Below are positions 30,355-38,807 of a DNA stretch of 64,000 bases, in pieces. Position 1 is the stretch's first letter. Every line of letters starts with the position of its first letter. The position numbers and the translations under genes are program-made. This DNA comes from Tepidibacter hydrothermalis. GTDB lineage: Bacteria > Bacillota > Clostridia > Peptostreptococcales > Peptostreptococcaceae. The DNA lies in contig NZ_CP120733.1 in assembly GCF_029542625.1 (NCBI RefSeq), positions 2,232,001 through 2,296,000 of the forward strand. Direction: 5' to 3'. The notes beneath the pieces were generated by a model that worked only from the letters and a program-made list of their open reading frames with translations, made no database searches and had not been told where the DNA came from.

Positions 30355-31050
30355 TTATATGAATAATCTACTTATATCAACAAGTTTATTTAAAAACATT
30401 AATACCCCAAATACAACCATAATAAACCCACATATCTTAGGTATATATATCATAATTTTTTTAGTTTTATTAAAGAATCTACTAAACATATCTATAAACA
30501 AAGCAGTCAGTATAAACGGTATAGCCATCCCCATAGAATAAATTAACAATAAATATATTCCAGTTGAAATTGTATCACTATTTCCTGCATATATTAAGAT
30601 AGAAGCAAGCACAGGGCCAAAACAAGGTGTCCATCCCACAGCAAATGCCATACCCATTAATATAGATGTAAACCAATTAGTTGTTTGTATATTTATTTTT
30701 AATTTTTTTTGCATATCTAGATATTGTAGGTTTAAAATCCCCATCATTTTAAATCCAAATAATATTATCAATATCCCGCTTATTTTCGAAAAAATTTCTT
30801 TGTTTCTTACGAAAATTTTTCCTAAAAAACTAGCAGATGTCCCCATTATCATAAATATTATTGTAAATCCTATTACAAATCCTATAGTTCTCGTCAAGAC
30901 AAGTATTTTATTATTACCAAGTTCATTTCTAACACTAACACCCGTTATGTACATAATGTATGCCGGTATTAGCGGTAATATACAAGGTGAAAAAAAAGAT
31001 ATAAGACCTGCTCCAAACGCTATAGATAAAGAAACATTTTCAGCCCCCAT
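30355..31050 (-). CDS. ccdA: Thiol-disulfide transmembrane electron carrier CcdA
   Basis: A 231-residue protein with six membrane segments. The two redox cysteines are in FFSPCILPLIPAYI (helix 1) and VGWTPCFGPVLAS (helix 4). Start ATG 31050 follows AGGAGGAG. It moves reducing power across the membrane to the TlpA-like partner encoded immediately downstream. Length is typical for the short CcdA type. Confidence 0.95.
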   Translation of the reverse strand: MGAENVSLSIAFGAGLISFFSPCILPLIPAYIMYITGVSVRNELGNNKILVLTRTIGFVIGFTIIFMIMGTSASFLGKIFVRNKEIFSKISGILIILFGFKMMGILNLQYLDMQKKLKINIQTTNWFTSILMGMAFAVGWTPCFGPVLASILIYAGNSDTISTGIYLLLIYSMGMAIPFILTALFIDMFSRFFNKTKKIMIYIPKICGFIMVVFGVLMFLNKLVDISRLFI

Positions 31051-31143
31051 AAAATCTCCTCCTAAATAAATATTTAAACTACATTTGCAAACTCAGTTCT
31101 TTAATTATATTATACACATATTTTAATTTATATAATTCATTTA

Positions 31144-31165
31144 AAAAAAGAGAGATTTCTCTCTC
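31144..31165 (-). terminator. Terminator of the cell-wall hydrolase gene
   Basis: Stem AAGAGAGA / TCTCTCTT with a minimal loop, followed on the minus strand by TTTTTTTAA. Confidence 0.8.
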
Positions 31166-31166
31166 T

Positions 31167-31979
31167 TTATTTATAAAAATATTCACCATCTATTATTTTG
31201 TATAAACTTTTCTTCTTGCTTTTAAATGGTCTTGAATTAAAAAACAAGCAATTTTCAACGTTATTTACACCTTCAAGTGCTTTTTTAGCTGCTATATTAC
31301 TTAGATTATTAGGTTTTAATGTTTTAAATGATTCTTTGTGAGCTGGTGGAAACTGTCCTCGTTGATATACTACACTGTTTATATCATTTGGAAATCTATT
31401 GCTCTTAACTCTATTAAGAACTACATTAGCAACTCCCAATCTTCCTTCTAAGTTTGTATTTCCCGATTCTACCTGTATAATTTTTGCAAGTAATTTCATT
31501 TCTTCATCTGTATAATATCTTTGTTCAAATTTCTCTTCAGAAATTACTAAGTTCTGTTTTTTTATGTCTACAGTAAAAGTCTCGTGTACCCAGTTAATAT
31601 CACAATTCAAATTTTCAGAAATAAACCTAACTGGTATGTACATTCTTCCACCTCTTAAAAAAGGCTTTGACTCTAATTTGTATTCCTTAGAATCTATGTA
31701 GGCTACATCACTACCCGCTGTTAATTTCATTTTCTTTCCTTCATAATCGATAATCATACTTTTAGTATCTTCATTCCATGTAACCTGTCCATTTAAAGCT
31801 TCAGTAACAAATCTTGCAAGTACAAATACAGTATCATCAATCAGTATGTTCTTTTGATCACTCTTTACGTAATTATCATTTATCTTCACACTAACTTCAA
31901 CTTCAAGCGCAAAGCACGAGCTTACGTACAAAGATATAATAATCATTGTGCAAAGCATTATCCTTAGCTTTTTTTTCAT
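31167..31979 (-). CDS. Exported SleB-type cell-wall hydrolase with copper-amine-oxidase-like N-terminal domain
   Basis: A 270-residue secreted protein. The signal peptide is about residues 1-28, ending near SCFA. The next ~100 residues resemble the copper amine oxidase N-terminal-like domain (a wall/stalk module, e.g. ARFVTEALNGQVTWNEDTK and RMYIPVRFISENLNC). The C-terminus is hydrolase_2/SleB-like (LAKIIQVESGNTNLEGR, the catalytic Glu in QVESG; VANVVLNRV; NCLFFNS). SleB-type enzymes cut cortex peptidoglycan during germination. The start could also be GTG 12 bases upstream. Confidence 0.88.
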   Translation of the reverse strand: MKKKLRIMLCTMIIISLYVSSCFALEVEVSVKINDNYVKSDQKNILIDDTVFVLARFVTEALNGQVTWNEDTKSMIIDYEGKKMKLTAGSDVAYIDSKEYKLESKPFLRGGRMYIPVRFISENLNCDINWVHETFTVDIKKQNLVISEEKFEQRYYTDEEMKLLAKIIQVESGNTNLEGRLGVANVVLNRVKSNRFPNDINSVVYQRGQFPPAHKESFKTLKPNNLSNIAAKKALEGVNNVENCLFFNSRPFKSKKKSLYKIIDGEYFYK

Positions 31980-32181
31980 TGAATAACCCACTTTCCTATT
32001 TTCATCTAGATGTTAAAATTTAAATTTCATAACAAGAAGTCATATTATAGTCTTTTTTGTCTAACATTATCATATTATAATATTTTTTACTTTCTTGTCA
32101 AATCTAAATAACCGCACTTATATAATATGCCTATTTATTCAATATTATTCCTTTTTTTCTATTTAAACTCTTTTCCAGTAT

Positions 32182-32246
32182 AAAAATTCGTCTACTCGCT
32201 AACGCGGTGGCTCATGTCGCCAACGATCCTTACAGGCTCCGTTGCT
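32182..32246. repeat. 16S-leader-like dispersed repeat, copy B
   Basis: AAAAATTCG, CGCTAACGC, the 13-mer CTCATGTCGCCAA (32211-32223) and CCGTTGCT occur in the same order as in the 16S leader copy at 27331-27408. Confidence 0.7.
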
Positions 32247-32290
32247 TAAAAATAGTTGCAAGTGTAGTTCTTCAATCAATGTTATCCACA

Positions 32291-32330
32291 AATTTAAAAT
32301 TATATAATTTCCTGATAGTATAAAAATAAG
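32291..32330. repeat. Post-terminator AT element, copy 2
   Basis: AAAATTATATAATTTCCTGA followed by TATAAAAATAAG, adjoining the hairpin at the end of the YdcZ gene. Confidence 0.5.
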
Positions 32331-32362
32331 CCTGTACTAGACTTTAACATCTAATACAGGCT
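32327..32362 (-). terminator. Terminator overlapping the end of the second ydcZ-like gene
   Basis: Stem AGCCTGTA / TACAGGCT extending with TTAGA / TCTAG, including the stop codon, then TATTTTTAT on the minus strand. Confidence 0.6.
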
Positions 32363-32801
32363 CATTTACTTTTTCATATTTTTTATCTATTCTTGCATTA
32401 TATAAAAGACCTATAAGAAATAATATTCCTCCTATTATTTTCCCTTTAGAAAAAATATCTAGGTATATATAATCTATAACAGCACTTGTAAGTATCTGAC
32501 CTATAAAAGGAAGTATAACTACATATACAGCAGGAATTTGAGGCACTATTGTGTTAAATAAATAAATTATTGCAACACCAACAAAACCTCCTAAAAAATA
32601 ATGTATAGGAACGTACTTTACACTACTCAACGATGCGATTGAATTTCTTATAAAAAAGCACATTATAATAGAAGCAATTGTACCCATCAAATAATTTATA
32701 ATAACTCCATTTACCATCCCTTCTCTTTGTGCAAGCTTTCCGTTTATAATCGTATTAATAACGATTGATATACCAGTTAGAAATGCGAATAATATATACA
32801 T
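32337..32801 (-). CDS. YdcZ-family (DUF606) half-size DMT transporter, second of a pair
   Basis: A 154-residue membrane protein with five segments. It shows the YdcZ pattern (INGKLAQREGMVNGVIINYLMG near the start, cited here as pieces INGKLAQ and NGVIINYLMG, and AVYVVILPFIGQILTSAVID). It is 12 bases downstream of a paralogue of the same fold. Such pairs probably form a heterodimer equal to one full 10-helix EamA/DMT carrier. Substrate unknown. Confidence 0.9.
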   Translation of the reverse strand: MYILFAFLTGISIVINTIINGKLAQREGMVNGVIINYLMGTIASIIMCFFIRNSIASLSSVKYVPIHYFLGGFVGVAIIYLFNTIVPQIPAVYVVILPFIGQILTSAVIDYIYLDIFSKGKIIGGILFLIGLLYNARIDKKYEKVNEPVLDVKV

Positions 32802-32813
32802 CTAATCACTCCT

Positions 32814-33236
32814 CTATATCATAATCATAGCTATTATTCCAAGCGAAATAATAGAGAAACCTATCATTTTTTCTTTTCTAAATTTATTTATAGGCATTCC
32901 AAACAACCCAAAGTGATCTACTATGTTAGACATCACAAGTTGACCAAATAAACTAATTCCTACAACAAGAGTTATTCCTATTTGAGGAATACAAATATTA
33001 TTTAACTGTATAGTTAAAACACTAAGTACTCCCGGTAATAAAAATAATACAGGTATTTTTCTTAAATCGGATATTTTATTCTTTGTTATAATTGAAATCA
33101 TAAGAATAATTATAAGTCCTATAACATGAAATATCAGAGTACTCATATAAGGACCTGTTACACTAGCCAACATTCCATTAAAGAAAAGCATTATAGCTAA
33201 TATAATACCCACTATAACCCCTAAATTTTTATACAT
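32814..33236 (-). CDS. YdcZ-family (DUF606) half-size DMT transporter, first of a pair
   Basis: A 140-residue protein with five membrane segments (FFNGMLASVTGPYMSTLIFH, VVGISLFGQLVMSNIVDHFG). It resembles its downstream neighbour in layout. It is divergent from a Crp/Fnr-family gene that probably controls the pair through a palindrome in the shared 90-base promoter region. RBS TGGAGGAATT. Confidence 0.9.
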   Translation of the reverse strand: MYKNLGVIVGIILAIMLFFNGMLASVTGPYMSTLIFHVIGLIIILMISIITKNKISDLRKIPVLFLLPGVLSVLTIQLNNICIPQIGITLVVGISLFGQLVMSNIVDHFGLFGMPINKFRKEKMIGFSIISLGIIAMIMI

Positions 33237-33297
33237 AATAATTCCTCCATACTTTACAATACTTTATAAATAATCTATCATATTTATATAAATACTA

Positions 33298-33315
33298 ATA
33301 TGACATATGTCATAT
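33298..33315. promoter_or_regulatory. 18-bp perfect palindrome, probable operator of the Crp/Fnr-family regulator
   Basis: ATATGACATATGTCATAT lies between the divergent ydcZ pair and the Crp-type gene, just upstream of the latter's RBS. It is a perfect dyad of the size bound by a Crp/Fnr dimer. A second small palindrome, TATTTATATAAATA, lies at 33281-33294. Confidence 0.7.
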
Positions 33316-33326
33316 AAGGAGGTTTT

Positions 33327-34007
33327 ATGAAAAAAATTTCAAACAATATTCTTTTAAATAAATATATTGATAAACACAATATAAAAAGCATATTTGAAGA
33401 TAATATATTAAAATACGCACAACTTCACTACTATGAAAAAAATGAAACTATACTCCAAGCCGACTGCGAGCTCACCTATTATTATTTATTTGTAGACGGA
33501 AAAATAAAAATATCATACCTTTTAGAAAATGGTAAGTCTATATTACTCCAGTTTTATACTAATTTTGATTCATTAGGAGATTTAGAGCTTTTAAATAACA
33601 TACCTGTTCGTTGCAATGCCGAAGCAATTGAAAACACATACTTAATAGGTCTTCCTGCCAATATATTACGAAGCAGTTACTGTAATAACCCTAAATTTTT
33701 AAAACATATAATAAATTCATTAAGCCGAAAATTAGATGCTACTGGTAATAATAGCTCGTATAATCTTGTGTACCCTCTTATAAACAGATTATCTAGTTAT
33801 ATAGTAGAGCATATAACAGATAAAGATTATATACAGCTTAACTCCTCCTTTAAAGAAATTGCTCAGTTTTTAGGTACAACTTATAGGCATCTAAATAGAA
33901 CATTTAATACTCTTGAATCCAAAGGGATTATAAAATGCGACGATAAAATAATATATATATTACAAAAAGAAGAGTTAAGAAAATTATCTAAGAATTTATA
34001 TATATAA
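33327..34007 (+). CDS. Crp/Fnr-family transcriptional regulator (YeiL-like)
   Basis: A 226-residue regulator. The N-terminal cyclic-nucleotide-binding beta roll spans about 20-130 (ETILQADCELTYYYLFVDGKIKIS, cited as YYYLFVDGKIKIS). A long dimer helix follows, then a winged helix (FKEIAQFLGTTYRHLNRTFNTL). There is no Fnr-type Cys cluster at the N-terminus. Start ATG 33327 follows AAGGAGG. Being divergent from the YdcZ pair with a palindrome between, it probably controls those transporters and itself. Confidence 0.9.
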   Translation: MKKISNNILLNKYIDKHNIKSIFEDNILKYAQLHYYEKNETILQADCELTYYYLFVDGKIKISYLLENGKSILLQFYTNFDSLGDLELLNNIPVRCNAEAIENTYLIGLPANILRSSYCNNPKFLKHIINSLSRKLDATGNNSSYNLVYPLINRLSSYIVEHITDKDYIQLNSSFKEIAQFLGTTYRHLNRTFNTLESKGIIKCDDKIIYILQKEELRKLSKNLYI

Positions 34008-34010
34008 AGC

Positions 34011-34041
34011 AAAAAGTTCAGAGTAATTAATCTGAACTTTT
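34011..34041. terminator. Bidirectional terminator
   Basis: Stem AAAAGTTCAGA / TCTGAACTTTT with an eight-base loop, between the Crp-type gene (+) and the DUF421 gene (-). Confidence 0.85.
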
Positions 34042-34045
34042 GAAA

Positions 34046-34714
34046 TTATTCATAAAAATCTACATATAAACTTTTATCTGAATCAATTTCTGCATAAAAT
34101 ATATCACCAGGGTTTGAATTAAACTGTTTCTCCAGTTCTTTTAGCAGCCATTCCCTAGTAATATTTGCATAAGTGAGTATATTTTCATTTATTCGACCGT
34201 CCACAACTACTGCAAAAGAAAGTTTTTTATCAGATACACCTAAATTCATTTCCTCTGTAGTAGGAGGTCTGGCTTTACTCTTTGGCATTACCGATATTTG
34301 TCCTCCCGGTTCAAGTATTGCATAATTTATATCTGCAATTTTATCATACCCCTGAACTCTAAGCATAGATAATAATATGTATAAACTTATATTGTTCTTT
34401 TTTAACTCATTCTTTATAATTTTACCATCAGATATTACTACACTAGGCATGCCATCTATTCCATAAAATTTGCGGTGTAATGAAAGCTTAGATATTGCAA
34501 TTATTATAGCAGATAATAAAATCACACACATCGTTGTTTTATATAAATCTTTATTAACAAGAGGCTCAGCTATAACGTTAGATATAATAAATAATATAGC
34601 TATATCATATGGAGTAAATTGAGCCAATGATTTTTTACCTATAAAATTACAAATTAACCAAGTTGTCAATATAAGCATAAAACTTTTTATTATATATGCT
34701 AATACATTCATCAT
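34046..34714 (-). CDS. DUF421 (YetF/YdfR-type) membrane protein
   Basis: A 222-residue protein with three N-terminal membrane segments and a cytoplasmic DUF421 domain. Hallmarks are GKKSLAQFTPYDIAILF, DGMPSVVISDGKII and MLRVQGYDKIADINYAILE. Bacillus YetF/YdfR members are spore- or membrane-associated. The DUF4363 gene is directly upstream with a 13-base gap, a pairing that I recall as common in Clostridia. Confidence 0.92.
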   Translation of the reverse strand: MMNVLAYIIKSFMLILTTWLICNFIGKKSLAQFTPYDIAILFIISNVIAEPLVNKDLYKTTMCVILLSAIIIAISKLSLHRKFYGIDGMPSVVISDGKIIKNELKKNNISLYILLSMLRVQGYDKIADINYAILEPGGQISVMPKSKARPPTTEEMNLGVSDKKLSFAVVVDGRINENILTYANITREWLLKELEKQFNSNPGDIFYAEIDSDKSLYVDFYE

Positions 34715-34727
34715 AATATATTCCTTT

Positions 34728-35105
34728 CTAAGGTATAGGCATTATAGAAGTTATATTCCTAAATATAACCATGCAAACCCTAATCTTTCTTTGTATAAAA
34801 TCTGCATCTTTTGTGTAAACAGCTCCCCTTAGATTTGCGAATTCAATATTTAAACGAGAATAATCTTGATCTGAATATTTTAATGTTACAAGCGGCTTAG
34901 CCTTGTTCCATTTATATTCAAGAATTTTTAAAGACTTTTCTGTCTTATCCCATTCTTCTAAAGAAGAATACGCCATAATATCTTCCATAAGGTTTAAAAA
35001 ATTTGGATTAGTATCATAAAAAACTTTATATTGTATAAATATAAGCAAACTCAACAAAACAGACAGAATCAATAAAAGAATTAACGTTATTTTTCTCTCT
35101 TTCAA
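34728..35105 (-). CDS. DUF4363-family membrane-anchored protein
   Basis: A 125-residue protein with one N-terminal membrane helix (about 8-26) and a helical outside domain rich in Trp/Lys/Asp. TTG 35105 is the likely start: AAAGGGTG lies six bases upstream, whereas an in-frame GTG at 35114 would sit on that site. It is the first gene of a two-gene unit with the DUF421 gene. Function unknown. Confidence 0.8.
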   Translation of the reverse strand: MKERKITLILLLILSVLLSLLIFIQYKVFYDTNPNFLNLMEDIMAYSSLEEWDKTEKSLKILEYKWNKAKPLVTLKYSDQDYSRLNIEFANLRGAVYTKDADFIQRKIRVCMVIFRNITSIMPIP

Positions 35106-35266
35106 AATAATCACCCTTTACAGGTATTATTTGTATTAAGTTTTATCTATATTCAGAAATTACATTTATGTTATCATTTAGAACTAGTTATCTAGATTTT
35201 ATACAAACGAAATCTAAGTAGTTAATAATTCAATTTTTTCGTCATTATTATATTTTTCTTATAAAC

Positions 35267-35297
35267 AAAAAAGATGAACAAAATGTTCACCTTCTTT
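35267..35297 (-). terminator. Terminator of clpS-clpA
   Basis: Stem AAAGATGAACA / TGTTCACCTTCTTT with a bulge, followed by TTTTTTG on the minus strand. Confidence 0.7.
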
Positions 35298-37536
35298 ACA
35301 ATATATCCAGTTTAAATTCCTCATTGATTACATCTACAACGCATCTTCCACCTTCGCTTAAATTTCCAAATAAAATTTCATCTACAAACAAAGGTTTTAG
35401 TCTAGAATCTATAAGCCTTATAATCTCTCTAGCTCCAAATTCTTTTGATAATCCTTTTTTAGATATATATTCAACACAAGAACTTTCAAAATCAATCAAT
35501 ATATTCTTTTTATTTAAATTTTGTTTAAACTTTTCAAGTTCTTTTTTAGCTATATTAACTGCCATATCATCATCCACATGATTGAATTTAACTATTTTAT
35601 TAAGTCTATTTCTAAACTCAGGACTAAATATTTTCTTCACTTCATCATCTATAGCTTGTGAATTCATGCATCTATCCCCAAATCCAGCAAAATTTTTACC
35701 TATATTTTTAGCACCTGCATTTGAAGTCATTATTATTATAATATTTTTAAAATCAGACTTTCTTCCTTGATTATCAGTAAGAGTTGCATTATCCATAACT
35801 TGAAGCAATACATTCAATATATCTATATGTGCTTTTTCTATCTCATCCAAAAGTAAAACACAATGAGGATTTTTTCTAATAGAATCTGTAAGTAATCCTC
35901 CTTCTTCATAACCTACATATCCAGGAGGTGCTCCTATTAGTTTAGAAGCTGAATGCTTTTCTGTATATTCACTCATATCAAACCTTACAAGATCTATTCC
36001 TAGAGTTTTGGATATATTTTTAGCCACTTCAGTCTTTCCAACTCCAGTAGGTCCTACAAATAGCATAGCTGCAACAGGTTTATTATCTTCATTAAGTCCA
36101 GCTCTTGACATCTTAATACATCTTGTAACCTCTTCAATAGCTTCATCTTGTCCAAATATATTGCTTTTTAAAACTTTTTCTAGATTTTTAAGAGAATTTA
36201 TTTCATTTGATTCTACAGTCTGTTTAGGTATATTACAAACCTTAGATATTATATTCTCAATAATACCCTCATCTATAATTATTTCTTCTTCATTGCAAGA
36301 ACTTATTCTAGTATAAGCCCCAGCTTCATCTATTATATCAATAGCTTTATCAGGTAAAAACTTATCATTTATATATTTATCACTTAGAACTACCGCACTT
36401 TTTATAGCATCATCTGTGTATTTTACATTGTGAAAACTCTCATAATTCTTTTTTAGACCATTTATTATTTCTAGTGTTTCACTTACAGACGGTTCCTTAA
36501 TCTCTATCTTTTGAAATCTTCTATTTAACGCCTTATCTTTTTCAAAATACTTTTTATATTCATCAAAAGTACTTGCACCTATAAATCTAATTTTTCCATC
36601 TAATAGATACGGTTTTAATAAATTAGATGCATCTAATGAAGATCCACTTAATGCCCCCGCCCCTACTATATTGTGAATTTCATCTATATACACTATAGGG
36701 TTTTTATGTTTTTTTATATTATCTAGTACTTTTTTTATTCTTTCTTCAAAATCACCTCTGTACTTTGTTCCAGATAACATTGAACCTATATCGAGTGAAA
36801 ATATCTCAGCTCCTTTTAGCTTATCAGGAACTGTTCCTTCAGAAATCATTTTTGCAAGTCCAAGTGTAACGGATGTCTTTCCAACACCAGGTTCACCTAT
36901 ATGAATAGGATTATTCTTATTTCTTCTGCAAAGTATCTGAATAGTTCTATTTAATATATCTTCTCTTCCTATAAGCGGATCACCTTTTTCATTCCTTGCA
37001 ATTTCAGTAAGTTTTAAAGCATACTTATCTATACTAGATTCATTACCAGATTCATTTTTAATTTCCTCTTCCATATCATAATCATCATATTCCTCATCTA
37101 CTACCTCATACTCTTCTTCAATACTATTGCCCAAATTATATACTAAATCTCTCTTCGTAACACCTTGTTCCAATAAGTAGTATTTAGCATAACTATCTTC
37201 TAAATTATATATAGCTGCTAATAAATGTTCTATATCTATAACATGTTTACCGCAGCTTTCAACTTGAGCATTTGCAATTATAATAACTTGCTGAAATCCC
37301 ACACTCTCTAAAGGTTCAAAATCATCCACCTTCGTTATATATTCGTCTATATATATCTTTAAATTATTTTTCAATTCCTCTATATTTGCTCCACATTCCT
37401 TCAAGGAATCTATAACTTTATAGTAATATAAAGACACATAAAGCAAGTGTTCTACTGTAACATATTCACAATTATTTGTTTTAGCCTCTTCATAAGCCTT
37501 TAATATCACTTCATTTACTATATTTGTTATATTCAT
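35296..37536 (-). CDS. clpA: Clp protease ATP-binding subunit ClpA
   Basis: A 746-residue AAA+ unfoldase. The N-domain (about 1-145) is of the ClpA type, with a double Clp repeat that binds ClpS. The first AAA+ module has Walker A HIGEPGVGKTS and IVYIDEIHNIVG; the second has FVGPTGVGKTE and VLLLDEIEKAH. The acidic linker near 150-170 and the lack of the long ClpB/ClpC middle domain also fit ClpA. ATG 37536 is seven bases after GAGGAG. It follows clpS by only a few bases, so both form one unit. ClpA with ClpS is less common in Firmicutes than ClpC. Confidence 0.95.
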   Translation of the reverse strand: MNITNIVNEVILKAYEEAKTNNCEYVTVEHLLYVSLYYYKVIDSLKECGANIEELKNNLKIYIDEYITKVDDFEPLESVGFQQVIIIANAQVESCGKHVIDIEHLLAAIYNLEDSYAKYYLLEQGVTKRDLVYNLGNSIEEEYEVVDEEYDDYDMEEEIKNESGNESSIDKYALKLTEIARNEKGDPLIGREDILNRTIQILCRRNKNNPIHIGEPGVGKTSVTLGLAKMISEGTVPDKLKGAEIFSLDIGSMLSGTKYRGDFEERIKKVLDNIKKHKNPIVYIDEIHNIVGAGALSGSSLDASNLLKPYLLDGKIRFIGASTFDEYKKYFEKDKALNRRFQKIEIKEPSVSETLEIINGLKKNYESFHNVKYTDDAIKSAVVLSDKYINDKFLPDKAIDIIDEAGAYTRISSCNEEEIIIDEGIIENIISKVCNIPKQTVESNEINSLKNLEKVLKSNIFGQDEAIEEVTRCIKMSRAGLNEDNKPVAAMLFVGPTGVGKTEVAKNISKTLGIDLVRFDMSEYTEKHSASKLIGAPPGYVGYEEGGLLTDSIRKNPHCVLLLDEIEKAHIDILNVLLQVMDNATLTDNQGRKSDFKNIIIIMTSNAGAKNIGKNFAGFGDRCMNSQAIDDEVKKIFSPEFRNRLNKIVKFNHVDDDMAVNIAKKELEKFKQNLNKKNILIDFESSCVEYISKKGLSKEFGAREIIRLIDSRLKPLFVDEILFGNLSEGGRCVVDVINEEFKLDIL

Positions 37537-37540
37537 ATTT

Positions 37541-37840
37541 TTACTCCTCTTCAATAGTAAGTTTAAAAGGGAATCCCTCTTCTTTTGCCATATTCATAGC
37601 TATAGAAACCTTAGTCACCGCAATATCATAAGGATATACTCCAGCAATCCCAATTCCTTTTTTATGTACATCAATCATTATTTTATTTGCAACTTCAATT
37701 TTTTTATTAAATATATTCATAAGTACATACACCACAAATTCCATAGTAGTGTAGTCATCATTATGCATAATCACTTTATAATGTTTTGGTTTTTTTACTT
37801 TAATATCATTCTTTTGTTTAGTTATAATGTTAGTTTCCAT
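37541..37840 (-). CDS. clpS: ATP-dependent Clp protease adaptor ClpS
   Basis: A 99-residue adaptor for N-end-rule substrates. The family core KVIMHNDDYTTMEFVVYVL carries the N-degron pocket residues (NDD and TTMEF), and the second half has HKKGIGIAGVYPYDIAVTKV. The N-terminal 22 residues are a flexible tail used for ClpA delivery. It is directly upstream of clpA. Confidence 0.95.
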   Translation of the reverse strand: METNIITKQKNDIKVKKPKHYKVIMHNDDYTTMEFVVYVLMNIFNKKIEVANKIMIDVHKKGIGIAGVYPYDIAVTKVSIAMNMAKEEGFPFKLTIEEE

Positions 37841-37875
37841 ATTTATGCCTCCAATTTCAATAAGTAAATTATTAA

Positions 37876-38715
37876 TTAAGTTATTTCCATTTTTCTAATT
37901 GGTATAGATATCTCTGTTAAATACTGATCTTCATTCTTTACTGCAAAAAAATCCAGCAATGTATTTTCATAAGAACAATCTTCAACTTCATATCCACAAT
38001 CACTTATATATTTTAATAGTTTTTCATACGATTCATAAGTTTTTTCATAACTTCCTTTATGGACAATACATGCATATAGTCCTTCTTTTTTTATATGAAT
38101 ATCGCAATTTTCTAATTTACACTCATTTTTCAAAAACAACTTAGAAATCTTTGTATACTCCTTATTTTTTATAGATTCCCCACTTATCATAACACCTATA
38201 GGATATCCCTGATCCAGATTATTTAAATTACAATAATTTAAAAATTTTATTATATCAATCATAAATGTTTCTTGTGAACTATCACATAAATCAGATACAA
38301 CCAGATACTCTTTATCAAGTTTTTTAATATACGGTCCTTCATACTTTTTAGCATCAATAGCACGATTTGCTATTTCTATTTTATTTTCAATATTATTACT
38401 CATTCTTTTTAATTTATTAATTCTTTCTTTTATTTTATCATTTTCTTGTTTTAGCATATTCAAATAATTTTCAGGACTTTTTTTCTTTAAATAATCTTTT
38501 ATATCATTTAAAGACATTCCAAGTTCTCTAAGATCTGTAAGTATACTAAAAGTATCAAATTGATTTATGGTATAATACCTGTAATTCTTATCATTCTTAT
38601 ATGCGGGAGAAAAAATGCCTATGTTATCATAAAATATGAGAGTTTTTCGAGAAACTCCACATAATTTACTAAATTCTCCTATGCTAATGTACTCACTTAA
38701 TAATATATTTTCCAA
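37876..38715 (-). CDS. MerR-family regulator with a C-terminal effector-binding domain
   Basis: A MerR/BmrR-type activator. The winged helix is near the N-terminus (SIGEFSKLCGVSRKTLIFYD, then LRELGMSLNDIKDYL). A coiled dimer helix and a GyrI/BmrR-like ligand-binding half follow (from about 130). The start is uncertain: TTG 38715 has AAGGTG at good spacing, while ATG 38721 has none. It is divergent from a MATE pump gene whose promoter has the distorted 19-base spacer typical of MerR control, so it is probably a drug-sensing activator of that pump. Confidence 0.9.
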   Translation of the reverse strand: MENILLSEYISIGEFSKLCGVSRKTLIFYDNIGIFSPAYKNDKNYRYYTINQFDTFSILTDLRELGMSLNDIKDYLKKKSPENYLNMLKQENDKIKERINKLKRMSNNIENKIEIANRAIDAKKYEGPYIKKLDKEYLVVSDLCDSSQETFMIDIIKFLNYCNLNNLDQGYPIGVMISGESIKNKEYTKISKLFLKNECKLENCDIHIKKEGLYACIVHKGSYEKTYESYEKLLKYISDCGYEVEDCSYENTLLDFFAVKNEDQYLTEISIPIRKMEIT

Positions 38716-38743
38716 TTTCATCACCTTTTTAATAATTAAAGTA

Positions 38744-38774
38744 TTGACTGTATAGTAGCTATACATATTATTAT
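38744..38774 (+). promoter_or_regulatory. MerR-type promoter of the MATE pump gene
   Basis: -35 TTGACT (38744-38749), a 19-base spacer and -10 TATTAT (38769-38774). The spacer holds the dyad TGTATAG-TAG-CTATACA (38749-38765). The long spacer with a central dyad is the classical MerR-family operator layout. Confidence 0.85.
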
Positions 38775-38807
38775 ACTATATATTGGCATTAATTATAGGA
38801 GGTTATT

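Larger units (their letters stand above)
31980..32336. other. Intergenic region with two dispersed repeats
   Basis: 357 bases without a gene. It contains the 16S-leader-like repeat (32182-32246) and a post-terminator AT element (32291-32330), with TTATCCACAA between them as in the 84-nt repeat. Confidence 0.6.
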
